Source: an uncultured Bacteroidales bacterium (GTDB lineage Bacteria > Bacteroidota > Bacteroidia > Bacteroidales > WCHB1-69). Taken from it: 64,000 nucleotides of DNA. The position numbers and the translations under genes were made by a program. Below, piece after piece: positions 48,558 through 56,200 of the stretch. The notes below the pieces were generated by a model, which had not been told where the DNA came from, ran no database searches, and worked only from the letters and a program-made list of their open reading frames with translations. How positions within the stretch are numbered: the first letter of the stretch is position 1; every line of letters starts with the position of its first letter. The stretch is from the NCBI GenBank assembly GCA_900315705.1, contig ONAB01000008.1, positions 1 through 64,000 of the forward strand, given 5' to 3'.

Positions 48558-49687
48558 TATAAAAATCTATCGTGACGAATTAATGCATCAAAGTAATAGA
48601 GCGGATTGAGTACCGCGAAGAGCAGGTCATAGAGGAGCAGAGCGGGGATGACCTGTTTCTCGTTCAGTTTCTTGGCCGCGAAGCCGAAGACGAGGTACTG
48701 GCTGAGAATTCTTAGAGCGGCGATGCCAGCCGTGACAGAGAGCAGCAGCACATTTCCGATGCTGAACAGGATGGCAAATACCAATCCCACGTAGAAGAGC
48801 AGGTTGACCAGCGCGTAAATTCCCAGCAGAAGTCTGTTCTTGAGGGAGTTGAAACGTCTTGTGTAGTAGAGGCCCTGCTTGTGGTCGAGCCATTGGGAGA
48901 AGCGGGCGTCGCGTTGCAGCACGGTGACGGCATCCTGGGAGAACTCGATGGCCGTGTTCTTGCCGTTGGCGGCCTTGGAGATGAAGATGTCCTCCTCGCC
49001 GTAGCGGATGTGGTTGTGGGAGGCGAAACCGCGTTGCTGTGCGAAAATCTGCTGGGTGATGCCCAGATTCTTGACATCGCCGCGATAAGTGGAGCGGACT
49101 TGCGCCAAGGAGAAATACTGCACGGCGTTCAGCAGGTTGTCGAAATGGAGCATCCGGTTGAACGGGGATTTCTTCTTCTCAAAGGTGCTGTATCCCAAAA
49201 CAATCTGGCGGTCGTTCTCGAAATTGCCGGCCATTTTCTCCAGCCAATGGGTGGAAGTGGGGGCATATTCGGGATTGGTGAGGACAAGATAAGGGTGCGA
49301 GGCGCAGCGGATGCCCATCGAGAGAGCGAATTTCTCGCCACGGATGGTAGTGACGGCCGTGTCAAGCTCCACCAACTTGAGGTTGCTATATTGCTGCTGG
49401 TACTCTTTCACCAGCAACTCGGTGTCGTCCTGCGAGTTGTCGTTCACCACCACCACTTCAAAATCGCCGTATTGCTGGTTGAGGAACCTGGGAAGGGTCT
49501 TCAGCAGCACGCCGGCGGCGTCTTTGGCCACCATCACGATGGATACCGGCGGTTGGTACAAATACTTCTGCGCTTTTTTCTTGGTGAAGGAGAATCGGGC
49601 ATACATCAAATAATAGTACAGGAGTTCTATGAACGTGATAGCTCCAAATACAATTACGATGAGGCTCGGAAGAGACACTTCGAACAT
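48557..49687 (-). CDS. Membrane family 2 glycosyltransferase
   Basis: A 376-residue protein with one N-terminal helix (about 8-27) and two or three near the C-terminus (about 283-360). Between them is a GT2 domain: 'PVSIVMVAKDAAGVLLKTL', 'VVVNDNSQDDT', 'VLTNPEYAPTS' and 'YRGDVKNLGITQQIFAQQRGF', with the acceptor loop 'RFSQWLDHKQG'. It probably builds a surface or exported polysaccharide. Translationally coupled to the ECF sigma factor, which may therefore respond to the envelope. Confidence 0.83.
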   Translation of the reverse strand: MFEVSLPSLIVIVFGAITFIELLYYYLMYARFSFTKKKAQKYLYQPPVSIVMVAKDAAGVLLKTLPRFLNQQYGDFEVVVVNDNSQDDTELLVKEYQQQYSNLKLVELDTAVTTIRGEKFALSMGIRCASHPYLVLTNPEYAPTSTHWLEKMAGNFENDRQIVLGYSTFEKKKSPFNRMLHFDNLLNAVQYFSLAQVRSTYRGDVKNLGITQQIFAQQRGFASHNHIRYGEEDIFISKAANGKNTAIEFSQDAVTVLQRDARFSQWLDHKQGLYYTRRFNSLKNRLLLGIYALVNLLFYVGLVFAILFSIGNVLLLSVTAGIAALRILSQYLVFGFAAKKLNEKQVIPALLLYDLLFAVLNPLYYFDALIRHDRFL

Positions 49688-49713
49688 AGGTTAATAGGTT
49701 GGTTTTGGTTTTG

Positions 49714-49752
49714 CAAAAATAGTTTTTTGCTTTAAATAAATTAGTATTTTTG
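49714..49752. promoter_or_regulatory. Divergent promoter pair (GT / tgt)
   Basis: TATTTTTG on the minus strand (49714-49721) faces the GT gene, and TATTTTTG on the plus strand (49745-49752) faces tgt. Start codons are 27 and 19 bp away. Confidence 0.7.
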
Positions 49753-49771
49753 CGCGCAATTTACTAACAAG

Positions 49772-50905
49772 ATGAAGTTTATAATAAACAGCAAAGATCC
49801 CAAGAGCAATGCCCGTGCCGGTGTCATCACCACCGCCCACGGCGAGATTGAAACCCCCATCTTTATGCCCGTAGGCACCTTGGGGGCTGTCAAAGCGTTG
49901 CACATCAGAGACTTGAAAGACGATGTAAAGGCCCAAATCATACTCGGCAACACCTATCACCTCTACCTGAGGCCCGGCACCGACGTGCTGGAAGAGGCCG
50001 GCGGACTGCACAAGTTCAACGGCTGGTCGCGGCCCATTCTCACCGACAGCGGCGGCTTCCAGGTGTTCTCGCTCAGCCACCGGCGCAAGATCAACCCCGA
50101 GGAGGGCGTCTGGTTCCAGTCGCACATCGACGGCTCGCGCCACCTTTTCAGCCCTGAGAAGGTAATGGACATCGAGCGCTCCATCGGCGCCGACATCATT
50201 ATGCAGTTCGACGAGTGCATCCCTTATCCCTGCGAGTACGATTATGCCAAGAAATCGACGGAGACCACCTACAAGTGGCTGAAACGCTGCATCAAGCGCC
50301 TTGACGAGAAGCCGCCGCTGTACGGCTATGAGCAGAGCCTTTTCCCAATCGTGCAGGGCGGCGTGTTCCGCGACCTGCGCGCCAAATCCGCCGAATATGT
50401 CGCCTCGGCCGGCTGCGACGGCAACGCCATCGGGGGAGTGTCGGTAGGGGAGCCCACCGAGAAAATCTACGAGATTACCGACTACTGCTGCCAGATACTG
50501 CCCGAAGACAAGCCCCGCTACCTAATGGGCGTTGGCACACCAGCTAACATATTGGAAAACATTGCATTAGGTATTGATATGTTCGATTGCGTGATGCCCA
50601 CGCGCAACGGCCGCAACGGGATGATTTTCACCTGGGACGGCATTCTTAATATGCGCAACGAGAAATGGAAATACGACTTCACGCCGATAGACGCACAGAG
50701 CGACTTGTTCGCCGACCGTGAGTACACACGCGCATATCTGCGCCATCTGTACGTCGCCGACGAGATTCTCGGCCCGATGATCGGCAGCATCCATAATCTG
50801 CATTTTTACCTGGATCTCGTAACAACCGCCAGAAAGAAAATTCTCGAAGGAACGTTCGCGTCCTGGAAAAACGAGATTGTCCCGAAGATATCGCAACGGT
50901 TATAA
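49772..50905 (+). CDS. tgt: tRNA-guanine transglycosylase lacking the zinc cysteines
   Basis: A 377-residue Tgt with normal length and core: 'GTLGAVKALHIRDLK', 'LTDSGGFQVFSL' with the first catalytic Asp, 'QFDECIPYPCEYDYAKKSTETT', 'GIDMFDCVMPTRNGRNG' and 'IHNLHFYLDLV'. It exchanges guanine-34 for a queuine precursor in tRNA. In the well-studied enzymes a CxCxxC-plus-His motif binds zinc just before 'Y-S/T-R-A-Y-L'. Here this stretch reads 'DAQSDLFADREYTRAYL', so all three cysteines are replaced while the His remains. Confidence 0.93.
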   Translation: MKFIINSKDPKSNARAGVITTAHGEIETPIFMPVGTLGAVKALHIRDLKDDVKAQIILGNTYHLYLRPGTDVLEEAGGLHKFNGWSRPILTDSGGFQVFSLSHRRKINPEEGVWFQSHIDGSRHLFSPEKVMDIERSIGADIIMQFDECIPYPCEYDYAKKSTETTYKWLKRCIKRLDEKPPLYGYEQSLFPIVQGGVFRDLRAKSAEYVASAGCDGNAIGGVSVGEPTEKIYEITDYCCQILPEDKPRYLMGVGTPANILENIALGIDMFDCVMPTRNGRNGMIFTWDGILNMRNEKWKYDFTPIDAQSDLFADREYTRAYLRHLYVADEILGPMIGSIHNLHFYLDLVTTARKKILEGTFASWKNEIVPKISQRL

Positions 50906-51000
50906 TTCACATATTGGTGCGAATTAAAAAATACGGTGGGGTGCCACCGAAATATTTCTATTTAACATAATATAAATTATAGGACAAATAATCCGCGCAA

Positions 51001-51025
51001 AAAAGGGGGCGTTTTGCCCGCCCCC
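51001..51025 (-). terminator. Intrinsic terminator of the Dpm1-like gene
   Basis: GGGGGCG/CGCCCCC stem with a 7-nt loop; the minus strand ends in a T run. It lies 9 bp after the stop at 51035. Confidence 0.78.
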
Positions 51026-51034
51026 CAAGACATA

Positions 51035-51775
51035 TTATTTGCGTATGTTCTTTTTCCAACGGCTGGTCATACTTCTGAATTTCAGACCGATGACGCCGAA
51101 GATGGCTTCCTTGAAAATGCCGCCGCTCATCTTGGACGTTCCCATCGTGCGGTCCCTGAAAATAATCGGAACCTCCACAATCTTGAATCCCAGCTTGTAC
51201 GTGGTATATTTCATCTCAATCTGGAAACCATAACCCACGTGCTTGATCTCGTCGAAATTGATGGATTTCAGCACGTTCGACCGGTAGCACTTGAATCCGG
51301 CCGTGGTATCGTTCACAGGAATGCCCAAAATGGTGCGCACGTACATCGATCCGAAATAGGACATCAGCAGACGGCCGAGCGGCCAGTTGACGACGCTGAT
51401 ACCCTGGCAATAACGGGAACCAATGGCCAAATCGGCATTCTGCTCGACACAGGCCTCATACAGGCGCTGCAGGTCGTGCGGATCGTGCGAAAAGTCGGCA
51501 TCCATCTCGAAAAAGAAGTCGTAATCCCGCTCCAAACCCCATCTGAAGCCGTGGATGTAAGCGGTGCCCAAGCCCAGCTTGCCCGCACGCTGCTCCAGGA
51601 AGAGCCGTCCCTCGAATTCACTCATCAGGCCCTTGACAATGTCAGCAGTGCCGTCGGGCGAATTGTCGTCAATAATGAGAATGTGGACATCAATAAGGCC
51701 GAAGATGGCGCGGATGATGTTCTCGATGTTTTCCTTTTCCTTGTAGGTCGGAATGATAACCAGTCTTTTATCCAT
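51035..51775 (-). CDS. Polyprenol monophosphomannose synthase-like GT2
   Basis: A 246-residue single-domain GT2. 'VIIPTYKEKENIENII', 'IIDDNSPDGTADIV', 'FFEMDADFSHDPHDL' and the late block 'GTSKMSGGIFKEAIFGVIGLKFRS' match the polyprenyl-phosphate mannosyltransferase (Dpm1) group. It transfers a sugar to a lipid carrier at the cytoplasmic face. No membrane helices. It lies 11 bp after the phosphatase-like gene and shares its transcript. Confidence 0.88.
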   Translation of the reverse strand: MDKRLVIIPTYKEKENIENIIRAIFGLIDVHILIIDDNSPDGTADIVKGLMSEFEGRLFLEQRAGKLGLGTAYIHGFRWGLERDYDFFFEMDADFSHDPHDLQRLYEACVEQNADLAIGSRYCQGISVVNWPLGRLLMSYFGSMYVRTILGIPVNDTTAGFKCYRSNVLKSINFDEIKHVGYGFQIEMKYTTYKLGFKIVEVPIIFRDRTMGTSKMSGGIFKEAIFGVIGLKFRSMTSRWKKNIRK

Positions 51776-51786
51776 ATTTCTTGTTT

Positions 51787-52809
51787 TTATTTCGAAAGAA
51801 TGATATAAACGGGCAGATGGTCGCTATAGCCACCCTGATAGTTGCCGCCGGCGAAGGTGCGGAACGGATATCCTCTGTAGGATCCGGTCTTGGTGAACAT
51901 AAAGTCCTTGCGGAACACGTGGGCGGAAACGAATCTGTAGGTGTTTGCGCGTGGAAATACAAGGCCTCCGGATACGACCATATTGTCGAGCATCTCCCAA
52001 GAGTCGCGGTATGCGTAAGAGCCGATGCCGTCGTGGAACATTTTCCACATAGGATTGTATAAATCGTAGATTGTCAGATTCTTAGTATTGGTTTTGGTAC
52101 CCAGGCACTCCATAATAGCCTTGGAATTGGGGTTATCGTTCAGGTCGCCCATCAGGATGAACTTGGCGCCGGGATGGTTCTTCAGTATGTTGTCTGCAAT
52201 CGTGTGCGAAAGCGTGCCGGCCGCGAGACGTCCGGGCAAACTTCTGCGCTCGCCGCCGGATTTCGACGGCCAGTGATTGACCAGAATATACAGCGTGTCA
52301 GTATTGTCCAGAATGCCGGTCATCAGCCATTGGTCACGGGAGATGAATTCCGGTTCGTTGGGCACCACCAACGGGAAAGACGCCGTGTCGATGATGCGGA
52401 AACGGGCGGGGTCGTAGAAAAAGGAGACGTCCACTCCCCTTCTGTCCGGCGATTCGTGATGACACACCTTCAATCCGTAGGGTTTCAACTTCTCGGTGGC
52501 GGCCAAGTCAAGCAGCACCTTCTCGTTCTCCACTTCGGAGACGCCCAGCACCACCAAACCGCCCTCTATCTTGGCCATCTCTGAGATGACAGTTGACAGA
52601 GCCTCCAATTTGGCCTTGTAACGATCAGAATTCCACCGATAGTCGCCATCCGGAAGAAACTGCTCGTCATTCTTATTGGGGTCATTGATGGTATCAAAAA
52701 GATTTTCAAGATTATAGAAGGCAACAACCGCTTTCTTGCCGGGTTGCGCCCAACTTGTGACACTGCAAAGCAGAGAGACCAGTATAAAGAGTATGGCTGC
52801 TTTTTTCAT
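51787..52809 (-). CDS. Exported endonuclease/exonuclease/phosphatase-family protein
   Basis: A 340-residue protein with a signal peptide (about 1-21). EEP motifs: 'VVAFYNLENLFDT' (metal Asn), 'VLGVSEVENEKVL' (metal Glu), 'LVNHWPSKSGGE' (catalytic His), 'LMGDLNDNPNS' (Asp/Asn) and 'GYSDHLPVYI' (Asp-His pair). This set is complete. Such exported EEP proteins in Bacteroidota are usually nucleases or phosphodiesterases; the substrate is unknown. The start is fixed by the signal peptide. Confidence 0.9.
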   Translation of the reverse strand: MKKAAILFILVSLLCSVTSWAQPGKKAVVAFYNLENLFDTINDPNKNDEQFLPDGDYRWNSDRYKAKLEALSTVISEMAKIEGGLVVLGVSEVENEKVLLDLAATEKLKPYGLKVCHHESPDRRGVDVSFFYDPARFRIIDTASFPLVVPNEPEFISRDQWLMTGILDNTDTLYILVNHWPSKSGGERRSLPGRLAAGTLSHTIADNILKNHPGAKFILMGDLNDNPNSKAIMECLGTKTNTKNLTIYDLYNPMWKMFHDGIGSYAYRDSWEMLDNMVVSGGLVFPRANTYRFVSAHVFRKDFMFTKTGSYRGYPFRTFAGGNYQGGYSDHLPVYIILSK

Positions 52810-52827
52810 TGATGTGAATTTTAGGTG

Positions 52828-52835
52828 CAAAAATA
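52828..52835 (-). promoter_or_regulatory. -7 promoter element of the EEP gene
   Basis: TATTTTTG on the minus strand, 19 bp before the ATG at 52809. Confidence 0.66.
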
Positions 52836-52871
52836 CAAAAAAAGCAATAGTCACCAAAAAAAATACAGCAT

Positions 52872-52900
52872 AAAAAAAACCGTCGCAAAAGACGGTTTTT
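52872..52900. terminator. Intrinsic terminator after the HMA repeat gene
   Basis: AAACCGTC/GACGGTTT stem with a 6-nt loop and A/T runs on both sides, 26 bp after the HMA gene stop. Confidence 0.85.
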
Positions 52901-52923
52901 CTTTTATTCGTGCAAATAATCGA

Positions 52924-53655
52924 TTATTTGTGGCCTTGGCACTTGTGCTCGCCGTTAGCTTGACCCTGGCATTTGTGCTCGCCATTGGCTTGGCCCTGAC
53001 ATTTGTGCTCACCATTGGCGTGGCCCTGGCACTTGTGCTCGCCGTTAGCTTGGCCTTGGCACTTGTGCTCGCCGTTAGCTTGGCCTTGGCACTTGTGCTC
53101 GCCATTAGCCTGGCCTTGGCACTTGTGCTCACCATTAGCGTGGCCCTGGCACTTGTGCTCGCCGTTAGCTTGGCCTTGGCACTTGTGCTCAGCATTGGCT
53201 TGGCCTTGGCACTTATGCGCAGCAGGCGTTTGGCTCTGGCCTTTCAGTTCACTGCTGGCCTGGCCCTGACACTTATGCTCTCCTTCAGCGTGACCTTGGC
53301 AAGTCTTGCTGGCGGAACTGCAGGATGATTTGCCTTTGCAGCAGGCGGGAAGCGCCTCACGGGCAGCCTTGTCGGCAGGAACATTGTCGGCGTTGTAACC
53401 CAGTTTGCTGATTTGTTTGCGCAACTGGTCGGGATCAGTCTTGCTGGCATCGTAGTTGATGGTCAGCTTGGCCGTTTTCATATCGTAGGAATAGGTCTTC
53501 ACGCCCTTGAAGAACGGGACGTTTTCACTGAACTTGTCGGCACATTTCTGACAGACGCCGTTGGTTTGGATCACCACCGTCTGGATGTTGGACTTTTGAG
53601 CGAAGGCGCTCAAGCTGAATACAGCCATAATGGCTAAAATAAGAGCTCTTTTCAT
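52924..53655 (-). CDS. Exported HMA-domain protein with a His/Cys 10-residue tandem repeat
   Basis: A 243-residue exported protein. Signal peptide 1-19/20. Residues about 23-92 form a heavy-metal-associated (HMA/CopZ-like) domain with its metal motif as Cys35-Q-K-Cys38. Then 'ACCKGKSSC' and, from residue 121 to the end, twelve 10-residue blocks plus a stub, consensus G-[QH]-A-N-G-E-H-K-C-Q; nine blocks are near-perfect. By count, residues 101-243 hold 15 Cys and 15 His, so it looks like a periplasmic metal (perhaps copper) sink or chaperone. It follows the TonB-dependent receptor gene by 100 bp on the same strand, probably in one transcript. Metal specificity cannot be read. Confidence 0.88.
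   Translation of the reverse strand: MKRALILAIMAVFSLSAFAQKSNIQTVVIQTNGVCQKCADKFSENVPFFKGVKTYSYDMKTAKLTINYDASKTDPDQLRKQISKLGYNADNVPADKAAREALPACCKGKSSCSSASKTCQGHAEGEHKCQGQASSELKGQSQTPAAHKCQGQANAEHKCQGQANGEHKCQGHANGEHKCQGQANGEHKCQGQANGEHKCQGQANGEHKCQGHANGEHKCQGQANGEHKCQGQANGEHKCQGHK
52927..53295 (-). repeat. 30-bp tandem repeat within the HMA gene
   Basis: Each unit encodes G-Q/H-A-N-G-E-H-K-C-Q. The last nine units are almost identical at DNA level, differing mainly at the Q/H codon; the first three are diverged. The Q/H order suggests larger units were copied. Several other frames stay open across the array, a by-product of the repeat. Confidence 0.92.
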
Positions 53656-53755
53656 TTTGATAATTGTTTTATTTATTGATTAATCTATTTCTTCTTTGAT
53701 TGAAAAAACAAGTCGCTGACTGCAAAGAGAGACTTAGGTTTAAAATTGTGAAAAA

Positions 53756-56071
53756 TTATTTTAAGGTAAAACGAACGCCCAGATAGCCCATTATGCCCGA
53801 AATGGGGGCGTATATGACGGTGGCGTCGAAGTTTTCGCCGAAGGGGTCGTCGGAGGCAATGATGGGATTCTTCTGCTTGTAGTTGGTCAGGTTCTCGCCG
53901 CCGGCATAGATTTCCCATCTGCGGAACTTCTTCGTGATCTGGGCATTCAGCAGGCAGTAAGCCGGGGATTTCTCCGGAAGGTGCGCCTCGGGATTCAGGC
54001 TCATATCCGGCAGACGCTGCGGACCGCACACCTGCAGGTTGACGTTAAATTTCCAACGGTCATAGCGGGTGCTGTAGTTCACGTTGACAATGCCCTTGTG
54101 CGGACTCATCAAGGCCTTCTCGCGCATCACGCCTCCTGTCATATAGCGCACGTCGTTGTAACGGTAGGCCAGCAGCAACTCAAAGCGCGTGAAGGGGCGC
54201 AGGGTCAGCTCGGCCTGCAAAGAATGCGAACGCGAGCGGTTGCCCGTGCCGTTGAACGAACCGTTCAAGTTATATACATATATATAATGTATGTCCTGGT
54301 CCAGATCGATGATGGTCTGGTTGACGAAGGTGGTGTAGAAATAGTCGAGGGAGAACGACGACTTGCCACCCGGCAAGTTGAACTGCTGCACCATACTGAC
54401 TCCGAAATTGTATGCCTCCTCCGGCCGCTGCATCTCCGTCCCCTGATACAGGAACTGGCGGTTGGAGGTCAGCAGCGACATATTCTCGGCGGTCCAGTGG
54501 GCGGTACGGTAACCCTTGCCGGCAGAGGCTCGGAAAGACAAATTATCGGTGGCCTGCCACTTGAGGTGCACGCGGGGTGTCCAGTAAAGCTGATTATAGT
54601 AAAAATTGTAGTCCAATCGCATACCTGCCATCAGTACCAACTTGGGGTCGATGATATAGCAATACTCGGCGAAGACGCCGGGCACCAGTTCGTCGGTCCG
54701 ACTGAGCATCGGTTGCTGGGGATTCTGATACACCTGACGCCAGTCGAAGAAGTCGTACTGAAGGCTACCGCCAGCAGTGAGCTTGTGTTGGCTTTTCTTT
54801 CCGAACTTGTTGCTATACAAGATATTCACGTATGCACTTTGCTGATTGGCCTCAAAGTTGCGAGCTCCGAACAGGGCCTTGGTCCAGTTGCCGGTATAGG
54901 CCACAATGGTACCGATGCTCTCGTTTGCGCCCTTCAGCAGAAACCCGTTCTTCGTGATGAAGTCGAATTTCTTGTTATCTATGTGCACGCCGTAATGTTC
55001 CAACGAGGGATTGAACCCGTCGGGCGAATAACCGGTCTGTCCCCCTACCCTATTGTCCCATACAAAATCCAGCATCGTGCGGCCTCTCCACACGCTATTG
55101 GACTTGTAATCCCAGCGGTTCATCACGTTGATCTGCTGGCTGCGGGGCATATCCATAAAGCCGTCCTTGTTCATATCCATCTTGACAAACTGGTCGCCGG
55201 CAAAGAGCATCAGCATCGTCTGCACCTTGTCGTTCTTGTCCACCTTGAAACGGCTGGTGAGGTTCAGTTCGCCCTTGCCCATCGAGTTGCCATAGAGGTT
55301 GATGAAGAGACGTTCGTAATTGGTCTCGGGTTTCTTGTAGTCCACATTAATCTGGCCAGTGATGGCCTCATAGCCGTTAGAGACGGAGGCCACGCCTTTG
55401 GAGACGCTGATAGACTCCATCCACGAGCCGGGCATAAAGCCGAGTCCGAACTGGTGGGAAAGCAGGCGGATAAAGGGCACGTTCTCGAGGAGAATCTGGC
55501 TGTAGATGCCGGCCAGACCAAGCATCGAAATCTGACGTGCGCCGGTGATGGCATCGGCATACTCCATATCCACGGCCACTGTGCTCTCAAAGCTCTCGGC
55601 GAGGTTGCAGCAGGCGGCACGGCGCAGTCCCTCCTGCGAAATCACCGTGGTGAGGATGGGCTGAGTGGAGATGTAAGAGCCGTCGCGGGCCACGATGCTC
55701 ACCTCCGCCAGGGCGTGCGCGTGGGAGAGCAGCACCGTGATATCGTTCTGGGAACGATTCACGACCAGCGTGTCGGGCTGGTAAGTGGGGAATGTGACCA
55801 CCAGCGTGTCGGTCTTGGCCCGTTGCAGGGAAAAGCTGCCGTCGGCACCGGAAAAGGTACCCGTGGAGGTATGGAGCCACTGCAGAGCAGCTGCCCGCAC
55901 GGCCACGGTATCACCGTTCTCATTCAACTCAAGCACACGGCCTTTGAGGTTTTGGGCTGTAAGGGACTCCCCTACCCCAAACATCAGCATACACAAAAAC
56001 AACCGTGACAAAATACGGACCACAAACGGGTGATGGGATTTTGTTTCAATCCTGTTTATAGAAATTCTCAT
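53756..56071 (-). CDS. TonB-dependent outer-membrane receptor, likely metal-related
   Basis: A 771-residue receptor. The N-terminus is a signal peptide after a basic lead, then a carboxypeptidase-regulatory-like domain ('LKGRVLELNENGDTVAVRAAAL'), the plug (about 110-230: 'SISVSKGVASVSNGYEAITGQINVDYKKPE') and a beta barrel ending 'GYLGVRFTLK'. The promoter TACTTTTG at 56099 and the following ATG at 56071 fix the start. There is no SusD partner, so it is not a glycan system. Its probable operon partner is the HMA/His-Cys protein downstream, pointing to metal or metallophore uptake; an alternative ligand cannot be excluded. Confidence 0.9.
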   Translation of the reverse strand: MRISINRIETKSHHPFVVRILSRLFLCMLMFGVGESLTAQNLKGRVLELNENGDTVAVRAAALQWLHTSTGTFSGADGSFSLQRAKTDTLVVTFPTYQPDTLVVNRSQNDITVLLSHAHALAEVSIVARDGSYISTQPILTTVISQEGLRRAACCNLAESFESTVAVDMEYADAITGARQISMLGLAGIYSQILLENVPFIRLLSHQFGLGFMPGSWMESISVSKGVASVSNGYEAITGQINVDYKKPETNYERLFINLYGNSMGKGELNLTSRFKVDKNDKVQTMLMLFAGDQFVKMDMNKDGFMDMPRSQQINVMNRWDYKSNSVWRGRTMLDFVWDNRVGGQTGYSPDGFNPSLEHYGVHIDNKKFDFITKNGFLLKGANESIGTIVAYTGNWTKALFGARNFEANQQSAYVNILYSNKFGKKSQHKLTAGGSLQYDFFDWRQVYQNPQQPMLSRTDELVPGVFAEYCYIIDPKLVLMAGMRLDYNFYYNQLYWTPRVHLKWQATDNLSFRASAGKGYRTAHWTAENMSLLTSNRQFLYQGTEMQRPEEAYNFGVSMVQQFNLPGGKSSFSLDYFYTTFVNQTIIDLDQDIHYIYVYNLNGSFNGTGNRSRSHSLQAELTLRPFTRFELLLAYRYNDVRYMTGGVMREKALMSPHKGIVNVNYSTRYDRWKFNVNLQVCGPQRLPDMSLNPEAHLPEKSPAYCLLNAQITKKFRRWEIYAGGENLTNYKQKNPIIASDDPFGENFDATVIYAPISGIMGYLGVRFTLK

Positions 56072-56098
56072 AAATAATTTTCCAAAAATTAACGGCGG

Positions 56099-56106
56099 CA
56101 AAAGTA
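56099..56106 (-). promoter_or_regulatory. -7 promoter element of the TonB receptor gene
   Basis: TACTTTTG on the minus strand, 28 bp before the ATG at 56071. Confidence 0.68.
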
Positions 56107-56158
56107 GGGAAACTTCTTTGCAACCCAGTTGCAAACCGGACCGCACAACTTATATCAC

Positions 56159-56197
56159 AATAACCGCCCCTCCTTTTTGCAAGACGGGGCGGTTATT
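56159..56197 (-). terminator. Terminator-like hairpin after acyl-CoA ligase copy 3
   Basis: Perfect 12-bp stem AATAACCGCCCC/GGGGCGGTTATT with a 15-nt loop, just after the ligase stop. No long T run follows. Confidence 0.68.
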
Positions 56198-56200
56198 GCA

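Noticed and set aside
52825-53328. Plus-strand frame rich in Leu/Ala/Val opposite the HMA gene, resembling a membrane protein
   Set aside because: It is the repeat read in reverse; several frames stay open for the same reason.
53981-56008. 675-codon open frame on the plus strand, opposite the TonB receptor
   Set aside because: Antisense shadow: no start context, no recognisable domain, and composition follows the receptor codons. Similar long shadows lie opposite dnaE (62253-63866), cysS (44534-45865), the LdcA-VanX fusion (9172-10548) and others.
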